DNA of 21,100 nt, from IMG/VR virus record IMGVR_UViG_3300025086_000312, positions 1 to 21,100 of that record; one strand, written 5' to 3'. Below are positions 5,386 to 11,909 of this stretch, in pieces. The translations under genes were made by a program, and so were the position numbers. Each line of letters opens with the position of its first letter. The stretch's first letter is position 1. The notes under the pieces were generated by a model. That model did not search any database. It was not told where the DNA came from and saw only the letters and a list, made by a program, of their open reading frames with translations. The DNA comes from a virus.

Positions 5386-5847
5386 ATGATAGCAGAAACA
5401 ATGGCAGGTATTGCGCTTGTCAAAGCGAGTGTGGACGGAATAAAAAAAGCTATCACAACTTGCAATGATATAGGCGATATAGCAAAATATATAGATGGCT
5501 TGTTCGATGGTGAACAGCAGATACAAAAGAAAAGAAGTAAAGCTCAGAAAGACCCTTTCGCTGTAAACACAATTGCTGAAGAAACTATAAACGCTAAACT
5601 TGCACAAGAACATATGCAAGATATGAAAAACCTAATCAATATGAGATTTGGGGCAGGTGTTTGGGAAGGTATAATAGCTGAACGTGCTAAACGAATACAA
5701 GAAGCAAAGGAAGCAGAAAAGCAAGCACGTATTGCTAAACGTAAGAAACACGATGCTTTTGTACATAATGTAGAAGTTGGCGGTATAGTAGTTGGAATTT
5801 GTACGGCATTGATTGCCGCTTTAGTATTTTTAATAATGTGGATATAA
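5386..5847 (+). CDS. C-terminally membrane-anchored, charged helical protein
   Basis: The 153-residue product has a short hydrophobic N-terminus (MIAETMAGIALVKASVDGI), a helical middle, a Lys/Glu/Ala/Arg-rich probable coiled coil (about 95-125, AERAKRIQEAKEAEKQARIA), and a clear transmembrane segment at the very end (about 131-153, VGGIVVGICTALIAALVFLI). A strong AAGGAG (5374-5379) lies 6 nt before the ATG. Similar C-tail-anchored proteins sit upstream of lysis genes in other marine phages as I recall. A spanin-like or membrane-scaffold role is possible because no other spanin is visible, but the orientation is not that of a classic Rz. Function is unknown. Confidence 0.72.
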   Translation: MIAETMAGIALVKASVDGIKKAITTCNDIGDIAKYIDGLFDGEQQIQKKRSKAQKDPFAVNTIAEETINAKLAQEHMQDMKNLINMRFGAGVWEGIIAERAKRIQEAKEAEKQARIAKRKKHDAFVHNVEVGGIVVGICTALIAALVFLIMWI

Positions 5848-5848
5848 A

Positions 5849-6094
5849 ATGGCACTAGCTAAATCACAACAAAGTTTAAAGTCTTGGACAAAACAAAAGT
5901 GGAGAACTAAAAGTGGCAAGAAATCCAGTGAAACTGGAGAACGGTATTTACCGTCAGCAGCTATCAAGTCCTTATCGGCACAAGAGTACGCGGCTACCAC
6001 GAAAGCTAAACGAGAAGGAAAAAAAGCTGGTCGTCAGTTTGTATCCCAGCCCAAAAAAATAGCAAAGAAAACAGCGAGGTTTAGACGTGCTTAA
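5849..6094 (+). CDS. Basic conserved phage protein, K-W-R-T-K-S-G-K type
   Basis: The 81-residue product contains SLKSWTKQKWRTKSGKKS (9-26), E-R-Y-L-P-S-A-A-I-K-S-L (31-42), EYAATTKAKREGKKAGRQF (46-64) and QPKKIAKKTARFRR at the C-terminus. I recall this as a well conserved small family in phages and some bacteria with no assigned function. Conserved Trp and dense Lys/Arg suggest nucleic-acid binding. It starts 1 nt after the previous stop and overlaps the holin gene by 8 nt. Confidence 0.78.
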   Translation: MALAKSQQSLKSWTKQKWRTKSGKKSSETGERYLPSAAIKSLSAQEYAATTKAKREGKKAGRQFVSQPKKIAKKTARFRRA

Positions 6095-6470
6095 TATGCT
6101 AATAGGACCTGTAGCAGATTTAGCTGGTACATGGTTAAGTGGTAAGGTAGAAGAGAAGAAAGCTCAGTCAGCAACCAAAGTAGCTAGAGCGCAAGCCGAA
6201 GCTGTAGTAATGCAGAAGAAAGCTACAGGTGAGATAGACTGGGATTTAGAGATGGCTAAAGGTAGTCAGTCTTCATGGAAAGATGAATGGCTTACTATAC
6301 TGTTTAGTATTCCACTTATACTAGCATTCATACCGGGAATGGAAGAGGTTGTAGCAAATGGGTTTGCTCAGTTGGAAGCGATGCCGCAATGGTATCAGTA
6401 TAGTCTTGGTATTATTGTGGCTGCTTCTTTTGGAGTACGTAGCGCAACTAAATTCTTCGGAAAGAAATAA
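6087..6470 (+). CDS. Holin, 3TM/gene-transfer-agent type
   Basis: Holins form holes in the inner membrane so that the endolysin reaches the cell wall. The 127-residue product has an amphipathic N-terminal segment, a charged helix (17-50), two clear transmembrane segments (about 68-85, LTILFSIPLILAFIPG; about 103-120, YQYSLGIIVAASFGVRSA) and a basic tail. This layout and the sequence S-W-K-D-E-W before the first segment match the holin family described in gene transfer agents (GTA_holin_3TM). The GTG at 6087 has GAGG 7 nt upstream and is preferred over ATG 6096. Its place two genes before the lysozyme supports the call. Confidence 0.82.
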   Translation: MLNMLIGPVADLAGTWLSGKVEEKKAQSATKVARAQAEAVVMQKKATGEIDWDLEMAKGSQSSWKDEWLTILFSIPLILAFIPGMEEVVANGFAQLEAMPQWYQYSLGIIVAASFGVRSATKFFGKK

Positions 6471-6472
6471 AG

Positions 6473-6670
6473 ATGGCTGCAAAGAAGATATTAGAGTACA
6501 AGATTCTACCACGCTTAATGATGCTTGTAATGACAATAATGTATATACGAGTAATTGAGTGGGGCATTTCATTAGATGATATTAGCACACAGCAGAGCGC
6601 AATGATTAGTGTAGTTAGTGGCGCAATGACGGGTGCTTTTGCAGTCTGGTTAGGTTCGGAGAAAAAATGA
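6473..6670 (+). CDS. Small two-helix membrane protein, second holin candidate
   Basis: The 65-residue product has a basic N-terminus, a hydrophobic segment (about 11-29, ILPRLMMLVMTIMYIRVI), a polar loop with D-D and a second hydrophobic segment (about 41-61, SAMISVVSGAMTGAFAVWL), ending S-E-K-K. Small size, two membrane helices and a charged C-terminus are typical of class II holins. It could be a second holin, a pinholin or an antiholin acting with the upstream gene. It begins 2 nt after the holin and overlaps the lysozyme start by 4 nt (ATGA), so all three are coupled. Confidence 0.7.
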   Translation: MAAKKILEYKILPRLMMLVMTIMYIRVIEWGISLDDISTQQSAMISVVSGAMTGAFAVWLGSEKK

Positions 6671-7155
6671 AGTATGAACGTCAGAAATTTATAGATAAAC
6701 TAATCCAAGGGGAAGGTCTTGTGCTTACAGTCTATCAAGATACATTAGGCATTGATACCATTGGAATAGGAAGAAACCTAAAAGACCGTGGCATAAGTAA
6801 AGAAGAACTTGACCATATGGACATTCCAAATATGGATGCAATATATGAGCATGGCATAACAGAAGCAGATGCGGTCTACTTAGCAACGAATGACGTGCAG
6901 ATAGTCGAAAGAGAACTATGTCAAGCGCACTCTTGCGTGGATAGCCTAGACGCTGTACGTCAACTAGTACTAATGGACATGGCATTTAATATGGGTGTTC
7001 CAAGATTAAAGAAGTTTAAAAAAATGTGGGCGGCTGTACATAACAATGACTTTGCTACCGCAGCAAAAGAGATGTTAGACAGCAGATGGGCAAGGCAAGT
7101 AAAAGGACGTAGCACACGTTTATCTCACGCTATGGCTACTGGAGAGATGGCATGA
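6667..7155 (+). CDS. Endolysin, T4-type lysozyme (GH24)
   Basis: This enzyme cleaves the N-acetylmuramic acid-N-acetylglucosamine bonds of peptidoglycan to release progeny. The 162-residue length matches T4 lysozyme (164). The catalytic triad is present with T4 spacing: Glu16 (Q-G-E-G), Asp25 (Y-Q-D-T) and Thr31 (I-D-T-I-G-I-G). The C-terminal lobe has DMAFNMGVPRLKKFKKM and S-R-W-A-R-Q-V-K-G-R-S, as in the family. The His that follows I-G-I-G in T4 is Arg36 here. Two close Cys (85 and 90) are unusual. There is no signal peptide, so release depends on the upstream holins. The start ATG overlaps the previous stop. Confidence 0.95.
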   Translation: MKYERQKFIDKLIQGEGLVLTVYQDTLGIDTIGIGRNLKDRGISKEELDHMDIPNMDAIYEHGITEADAVYLATNDVQIVERELCQAHSCVDSLDAVRQLVLMDMAFNMGVPRLKKFKKMWAAVHNNDFATAAKEMLDSRWARQVKGRSTRLSHAMATGEMA

Positions 7156-7523
7156 CACGACAATTAAACGATAGACAACAAAAGTTTCTTGCAGTTCTTT
7201 TTGAAGAAGCAAATGGTGATGTTGTACAGGCAAAGAAGATTGCTGGGTATGCAGACAATACACCAACTACCTCTATTGTCAAAGGACTAAAGGATGAAAT
7301 ATTAGAAGCTACATCTATGTACATGGCACGTAACGCACCAAAGGCGGCTATGGCTATGACAGGTGCATTGTATGACCCAACAGAACTAGGCATACGTGAT
7401 AAGATGTCAGCGGCAAAAGAATTACTAGACCGTTCAGGTTTAGTGAAGACAGAGAAAATGCAGGTAGAAGCAAGCGGTGGTGTTATGCTTATGCCACCTA
7501 AAGCAAAGAGTGAGGATGATTAA
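7152..7523 (+). CDS. terS: Probable terminase small subunit
   Basis: The small terminase recognises phage DNA and delivers it to the motor subunit. The 123-residue product begins with LNDRQQKFLAVLFEEANGDV followed by A-K-K-I-A-G-Y, the usual helix-turn-helix opening of small terminases. A helical oligomerisation region follows (A-P-K-A-A-M-A-M-T-G-A-L, then MSAAKELLDRSGLVK), ending in an acidic tail. It lies between the lysozyme and the large terminase, though two short genes intervene. GGAGAG lies 5 nt before the ATG, which overlaps the lysozyme stop (ATGA). The gene at 7791 is an alternative candidate for this role. Confidence 0.75.
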   Translation: MTRQLNDRQQKFLAVLFEEANGDVVQAKKIAGYADNTPTTSIVKGLKDEILEATSMYMARNAPKAAMAMTGALYDPTELGIRDKMSAAKELLDRSGLVKTEKMQVEASGGVMLMPPKAKSEDD

Positions 7524-7801
7524 TGACTGAATATATGGGTTATGAAGGTTTAACTAAATCTCAACGTGTTGGCATAAAGGGTGCAGCAAGGTTAGCTAGT
7601 GAACACGGATACGATTTTAAAATTACTGATGACGGTAAAATTAAAATTATATCTATAGATGGCACTAGAACTTTCGGACCTAATGTTACTGCTGGTTCTT
7701 TAGGTAAATATTTTGGATACAATACTGGTGGATTAGCAACTAAAAAATATGTAAACCCTGTAAAAGTTGTAAACAATCGCAAATTTAAAAATGACACGTA
7801 G
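7523..7801 (+). CDS. Small hypothetical protein with TGGLATKKY motif
   Basis: The 92-residue product has a helical N-terminal part (GLTKSQRVGIKGAARLASEHG), a small beta segment (KITDDGKIKIISIDGTRTF), and a C-terminal NTGGLATKKYVNP that matches the G-G-[L/M/V] pattern of several other proteins here. Function is unknown. It overlaps the preceding stop by 1 nt and the following start by 11 nt, and is embedded in the packaging operon. Confidence 0.65.
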   Translation: MTEYMGYEGLTKSQRVGIKGAARLASEHGYDFKITDDGKIKIISIDGTRTFGPNVTAGSLGKYFGYNTGGLATKKYVNPVKVVNNRKFKNDT

Positions 7802-8186
7802 TATAGGCAAGTGGAAACTTCCACAACCAACAGATATTAAAGAAGAGAACGAGTGGGTACAGATACCACGCATAGCACGTACCGTACCATTCGGATATAA
7901 GTTAAATGAAGAAGACCCTGACATTCTTGACCCCATACCAACAGAGTTAGATTTATTAGAAAAAGCTAGACAACACGTAAATCAATACAGCTACCGTGAA
8001 GTAGCAAACTGGTTAGTTACTAATAGTGGTAGAACCATATCTCATGTAGGATTAAGGAAACGGTTACAGAATGAGCGACAGCGTAAGAACCAAGTTGCAA
8101 GCATCCGCAAGTGGGCAGAATATGCGGAAACGGCAATCGCCAAAGCGAAAGCCCTCGAAGAAGAAAGAACAGGTGCAAAAGCCTAA
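7791..8186 (+). CDS. HTH-like protein upstream of large terminase
   Basis: The 131-residue product contains R-T-V-P-F-G-Y-K-L (30-38) followed by a polar linker and helices including YSYREVANWLVTNSGRTIS and VGLRKRLQNERQRKN. The V-P-F-G-Y-[K/R] start plus a helix-turn-helix resembles the DNA-binding part that follows the catalytic domain in large serine recombinases, here without any catalytic domain. Immediately preceding the large terminase, it may be a DNA-recognition partner in packaging, i.e. an alternative small terminase. Its 3' 116 nt overlap the large terminase in another frame. Confidence 0.7.
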   Translation: MTRSIGKWKLPQPTDIKEENEWVQIPRIARTVPFGYKLNEEDPDILDPIPTELDLLEKARQHVNQYSYREVANWLVTNSGRTISHVGLRKRLQNERQRKNQVASIRKWAEYAETAIAKAKALEEERTGAKA

Positions 8187-9627
8187 GATTATTGAGGACG
8201 TTTCATACGAAACAGAGTTTGAAGAAGAACATGCTAATGTGCTATTCAAGCCAAACGAAGGACCTCAAACTGACTTTCTAGCCGCAGGGGAACGTGAAGT
8301 ACTATACGGTGGTTCAGCAGGTGGTGGTAAATCATACGCCATGTTAGCAGACCCACTACGTTATATGGGGCATCCAGCATTTAGTGGATTGCTGTTACGA
8401 CATACAACAGAAGAACTTCGTGAACTTATTTTTAAGTCACAAGAGTTGTACCCACAAATATGGCCGGGCATTAAATGGTCGGAAAGAAAGATGCAGTGGA
8501 CTGCCCCTTCTGGTGCGAGACTGTGGATGTCTTATCTTGATAGAGATGATGACGTTCTTCGCTATCAGGGTCTAGCGTTTAGCTGGATAGGCTTTGACGA
8601 GTTAACACAGTGGCAGTCACCTTATGCATGGAATTACATGCGTTCTCGTCTTAGGTCTACTGCACCAGATTTGCCTATCTTTATGAGGGCGACAACAAAC
8701 CCGGGTGGAAGAGGTCACGCTTGGGTTAAGAAGATGTTTATTGACCCGTCATCTTATGGAAGGGCTTTTGATGCGACAGATATTGAAACAGGTGAAGTTC
8801 TCAAGTATCCAGCAGGGCATAGCAAAGCTGGGAAGTCTCTTTTCAAAAGGCGGTTTATACCTGCTAGGCTATCTGATAACCCCTATCTCGCAGATGCTGG
8901 TGACTACGAAGCCATGCTCTTGTCGCTCCCAGAACAACAAAGAAGACAACTCTTGGACGGTGACTGGGATATTAAAGAGGGTGCAGCGTTCACAGAGTTT
9001 AACCGTGATATTCATGTTGTTGAACCTTTTAATATTCCTAGCAATTGGGTTAAGTTCAGAGCATGTGATTATGGGTATGGCTCTTACAGTGCTGTTGTTT
9101 GGTTTGCTGTCGCACCGTCTGAGCAACTTATTGTGTATCGGGAACTGTACGTGTCAAAAGTGTTAGCTACTGACTTAGCTGACATGGTATTAGATTTAGA
9201 GGCAGAAGATGGCAATATTAAGTATGGTGTGCTTGATAGTTCTCTTTGGCATAAGCGTGGTGATACTGGTCCTAGCCTTGCAGAGCAAATGATACAGAAG
9301 GGTTGCAGGTGGCGACCTTCAGACAGAAGCAGAGGTAGTCGCGTTTCTGGCAAGAATGAAATACATAGACGACTACAAGTTGATGAATTTACGGAAGAGC
9401 CTAGACTTGTTTTCTTTAGTAGTTGTACAAATATTATCTCACAGTTGCCCTCATTGCCACTGGATAAAAAAAATCCAGAGGATATTGACACGAAAGCAGA
9501 AGACCACTTGTATGATGCGATGCGGTATGGTATAATGTCACGACCACGATTTAGTATATTTGATTATGATGCTAGAGGTGGAATACACGGTGGTATGCCA
9601 GTAGCAGATTCAACCTTTGGATATTAA
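8071..9627 (+). CDS. terL: Terminase large subunit
   Basis: This ATPase and nuclease pumps DNA into the capsid and cuts concatemers. In the 518-residue product the ATPase has Walker A G-G-S-A-G-G-G-K-S (80-88), Walker B W-I-G-F-D-E (172-177) and the coupling motif T-T-N-P-G-G (208-213). The RNase H-like nuclease has Asp333 (R-A-C-D-Y-G), Asp389 (V-L-D-S) and Asp478 (E-D-H-L-Y-D). All key residues are intact. The start is uncertain: ATG 8071 has AAGGAAA about 12 nt upstream and gives a basic N-terminal extension that overlaps the previous gene by 116 nt. ATG 8122 would shorten the overlap to 65 nt. Confidence 0.95.
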   Translation: MSDSVRTKLQASASGQNMRKRQSPKRKPSKKKEQVQKPKIIEDVSYETEFEEEHANVLFKPNEGPQTDFLAAGEREVLYGGSAGGGKSYAMLADPLRYMGHPAFSGLLLRHTTEELRELIFKSQELYPQIWPGIKWSERKMQWTAPSGARLWMSYLDRDDDVLRYQGLAFSWIGFDELTQWQSPYAWNYMRSRLRSTAPDLPIFMRATTNPGGRGHAWVKKMFIDPSSYGRAFDATDIETGEVLKYPAGHSKAGKSLFKRRFIPARLSDNPYLADAGDYEAMLLSLPEQQRRQLLDGDWDIKEGAAFTEFNRDIHVVEPFNIPSNWVKFRACDYGYGSYSAVVWFAVAPSEQLIVYRELYVSKVLATDLADMVLDLEAEDGNIKYGVLDSSLWHKRGDTGPSLAEQMIQKGCRWRPSDRSRGSRVSGKNEIHRRLQVDEFTEEPRLVFFSSCTNIISQLPSLPLDKKNPEDIDTKAEDHLYDAMRYGIMSRPRFSIFDYDARGGIHGGMPVADSTFGY

Positions 9628-9630
9628 GGA
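9626..9630 (+). promoter_or_regulatory. Ribosome binding site AAGGA setting the portal start
   Basis: AAGGA overlaps the terminase stop codon and lies 7 nt before ATG 9638. It decides for that start over the in-frame TTG at 9617, which has no ribosome binding site and would add seven residues. Confidence 0.7.
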
Positions 9631-9637
9631 TATTAAA

Positions 9638-11773
9638 ATGGCAGAAGATGAAAATGTAATGATTGAAGATGATGCTATCTCGCTAGAAGATGTAGAGGAT
9701 AGCAATGCTGAAGATGTAGATGTTTCTTCCATTATACCTTTTATTAAAGATAGATTTAAAAGAGCAGAAGATTATAGATACCAAGATGAACAAAGATGGC
9801 TAAAAGCATATCGTAACTATCGTGGATTATACGGACCTGACGTAGCTTTTACCGAATCGGAGAAGTCACGTGTATTCATTAAAGTTACTAAAACAAAAAC
9901 TCTTGCGGCCTATGGGCAAATTGTTGACGTACTTTTTGCTAATAATAGGTTTCCTTTATCTGTTGACCCTACTGAATTACCAGAAGGAGTTGTCGCAGAC
10001 GTACACTTTGACCCCAAAGAACCAGAACAGTTGCGTGGTGATACTGCCCTAAGTAGTCCTTATGGATTTGCAGGTGATGGTAAAGACCTACCAGCAGGTG
10101 CTACAGAAAAGTCTCTTCAAGATATGCTTGGTGCTTTAACGGGGAAATTAGAGGGTATAGACGGGCTTAAAGAAGGTGTGGGTATGACACCTAGCTCAGT
10201 GACCTTTAGCCCTGCTATGGTGGCTGCAAAGATGATGGAAAAGAAAATACATGACCAGCTAGAAGAATCAGGTGCAAGTAAACATCTTCGTAACTCTGCA
10301 TTTGAAATGTCACTCTTTGGTACTGGTGTAATGAAAGGTCCTTTTGCTGTAGATAAAGAATATCCTAATTGGGGAGAGGATGGTGAGTATGACCCAGTTT
10401 TCAAAACAATGCCACAAGTTTCCCACGTTTCTGTTTGGAATTTCTATCCTGACCCTGATGCCAATAATATGGATGAAGCGCAGTATGTTATTGAACGACA
10501 CAAGATGTCAAGGTCGCAACTTCGGAATCTCAAAAAACGCCCGATGTTCAGGTCAAATGTAATTGATGAAGTAATACAGTTAGGTGAAAATTACACTAAA
10601 GAATATTGGGAAGACGATTTAGCTGACTATGCACCCGAACACGGTGTAGAAAGATTTGACGTACTAGAATACTGGGGTATGGTTGATACTGATGCTATGG
10701 AAGAGGCAGGTGTTGAAATACCTAAAGAACTAATGGAGTTAGATGAGTTACAAGCAAACGTATGGATTTGTAATGGCAAGTTACTACGTATGGTGCTTAA
10801 TCCATTTAAACCTGCACGTATTCCTTATCATGCTGCACCGTATGAATTAAATCCTTATTCATTCTTTGGTGTCGGTATTGCTGAGAACATGGATGATACA
10901 CAGACACTTATGAATGGCTTTATGCGTATGGCTGTTGACAATGCTGTACTATCTGGTAATTTAGTTGTTGAAGTAGATGAGACAAACTTAGTGCCGGGTC
11001 AAGACTTATCACTGTACCCCGGAAAAATATTTAGAAGACAAGGTGGCGCACCGGGTCAGGCTATATTTGGTACGAAGTTCCCGAATGTATCTAGTGAGAA
11101 CATGATGCTGTTTGACAAGGCTCGTGTACTTGCAGATGAAAGCACAGGCTTTCCATCATTTGCACATGGACAGACAGGTGTATCAGGAGTAGGTAGAACT
11201 GCTAGTGGTATATCAATGTTGATGAATGCCGCGGCAGGTGGAACAAAAACTGTCATAAAAAATGTAGACGATTATCTATTACGTCCTATAGGAGAAGGAC
11301 TGTTTAGATTTAATATGCAGTTTGACTATGACCCACAAATAAAAGGCGACTTAGAGGTAAGAGCAAGAGGTACTGAAAGTCTTATGGCTAACGAAGTACG
11401 TAGTCAGAGATTGATGCAGTTCTTACAAGTAGCAAGCAATCCTTCTCTTGCACCATTTGCTAAGTTCCAATACATTATACGTGAGATTGCAAAGTCTATG
11501 GAGTTAGACCCCGACAAAGTTACTAACAATATGGATGAAGCCGCTATTCAGGCAGAACTGATGAAAGGCTTCCAACAAGAACAGCCACAAACACCAGAGG
11601 CTCAAGCTAATCCGCTAGACCCAACAGGTGCAGGTGGGGGTAACATAGGAACAGGGCAAGTACCAGTTCCGGGCGAACAAGGATTTAGTGCAAATGGACA
11701 ACAACCGCAAGCAGATACTCAGCAACCTCAAAACGCTGGTCAACCACCCGAAGCAGTGGGAGGCATTCAGTAG
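9638..11773 (+). CDS. Portal protein
   Basis: The portal is the dodecameric ring at one capsid vertex through which DNA enters and leaves. The 711-residue product has an acidic N-terminus, then DRFKRAEDYRYQDEQRWLKA (38-57) and NRFPLSVDP (103-111). Around residue 388 follows N-P-F-K-P-A-R-I-P-Y-H, and near 409 F-F-G-V-G-I-A-E-N-M-D-D-T-Q-T-L-M-N-G, the helix-rich core typical of large podovirus (P22-like) portals. Residues about 645-711 are a Gln/Pro/Gly-rich low-complexity tail, probably disordered. Length is similar to the P22 portal (about 725). Location directly after the large terminase supports the call. The start is ATG 9638, preceded by AAGGA. Confidence 0.9.
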   Translation: MAEDENVMIEDDAISLEDVEDSNAEDVDVSSIIPFIKDRFKRAEDYRYQDEQRWLKAYRNYRGLYGPDVAFTESEKSRVFIKVTKTKTLAAYGQIVDVLFANNRFPLSVDPTELPEGVVADVHFDPKEPEQLRGDTALSSPYGFAGDGKDLPAGATEKSLQDMLGALTGKLEGIDGLKEGVGMTPSSVTFSPAMVAAKMMEKKIHDQLEESGASKHLRNSAFEMSLFGTGVMKGPFAVDKEYPNWGEDGEYDPVFKTMPQVSHVSVWNFYPDPDANNMDEAQYVIERHKMSRSQLRNLKKRPMFRSNVIDEVIQLGENYTKEYWEDDLADYAPEHGVERFDVLEYWGMVDTDAMEEAGVEIPKELMELDELQANVWICNGKLLRMVLNPFKPARIPYHAAPYELNPYSFFGVGIAENMDDTQTLMNGFMRMAVDNAVLSGNLVVEVDETNLVPGQDLSLYPGKIFRRQGGAPGQAIFGTKFPNVSSENMMLFDKARVLADESTGFPSFAHGQTGVSGVGRTASGISMLMNAAAGGTKTVIKNVDDYLLRPIGEGLFRFNMQFDYDPQIKGDLEVRARGTESLMANEVRSQRLMQFLQVASNPSLAPFAKFQYIIREIAKSMELDPDKVTNNMDEAAIQAELMKGFQQEQPQTPEAQANPLDPTGAGGGNIGTGQVPVPGEQGFSANGQQPQADTQQPQNAGQPPEAVGGIQ

Positions 11774-11909
11774 TTATATAGAGTTAACTATTGAACAACA
11801 TCAAAAACTTTTAGAACAAACAGACGATGCAGTACTAATACATAGACAACAGGGTGCAATAGCTGTATTGCGTAAACTTAAAATGTTGAGAGATGAAGTT
11901 AATGGATGA
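11694..11909 (+). CDS. Small helical protein after the portal
   Basis: The roughly 71-residue product (MDNNRKQILSNLKTL...) is mostly helical, with L-T-I-E-Q-H-Q-K-L-L-E-Q-T-D-D-A-V-L and LRKLKMLRDEV suggesting a short coiled coil. Small helical proteins of this kind follow the portal gene in related marine phages as I recall; the function is unknown. The gene begins inside the portal's Gln/Pro-rich tail in another frame (80-nt overlap). AAGGA at 11679-11683 is 10 nt before ATG 11694; a GTG at 11688 is an alternative start. It overlaps the next gene by 17 nt. Confidence 0.7.
   Translation: MDNNRKQILSNLKTLVNHPKQWEAFSSYIELTIEQHQKLLEQTDDAVLIHRQQGAIAVLRKLKMLRDEVNG

Noticed and set aside
8705-9491. 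Overlapping open frames on both strands within the large terminase
   Set aside because: The terminase frame carries all catalytic motifs across this stretch. The others have no supporting signal.
9617-9637. TTG start adding seven residues to the portal
   Set aside because: No ribosome binding site precedes it. AAGGA sits 7 nt before ATG 9638, which is the better start.
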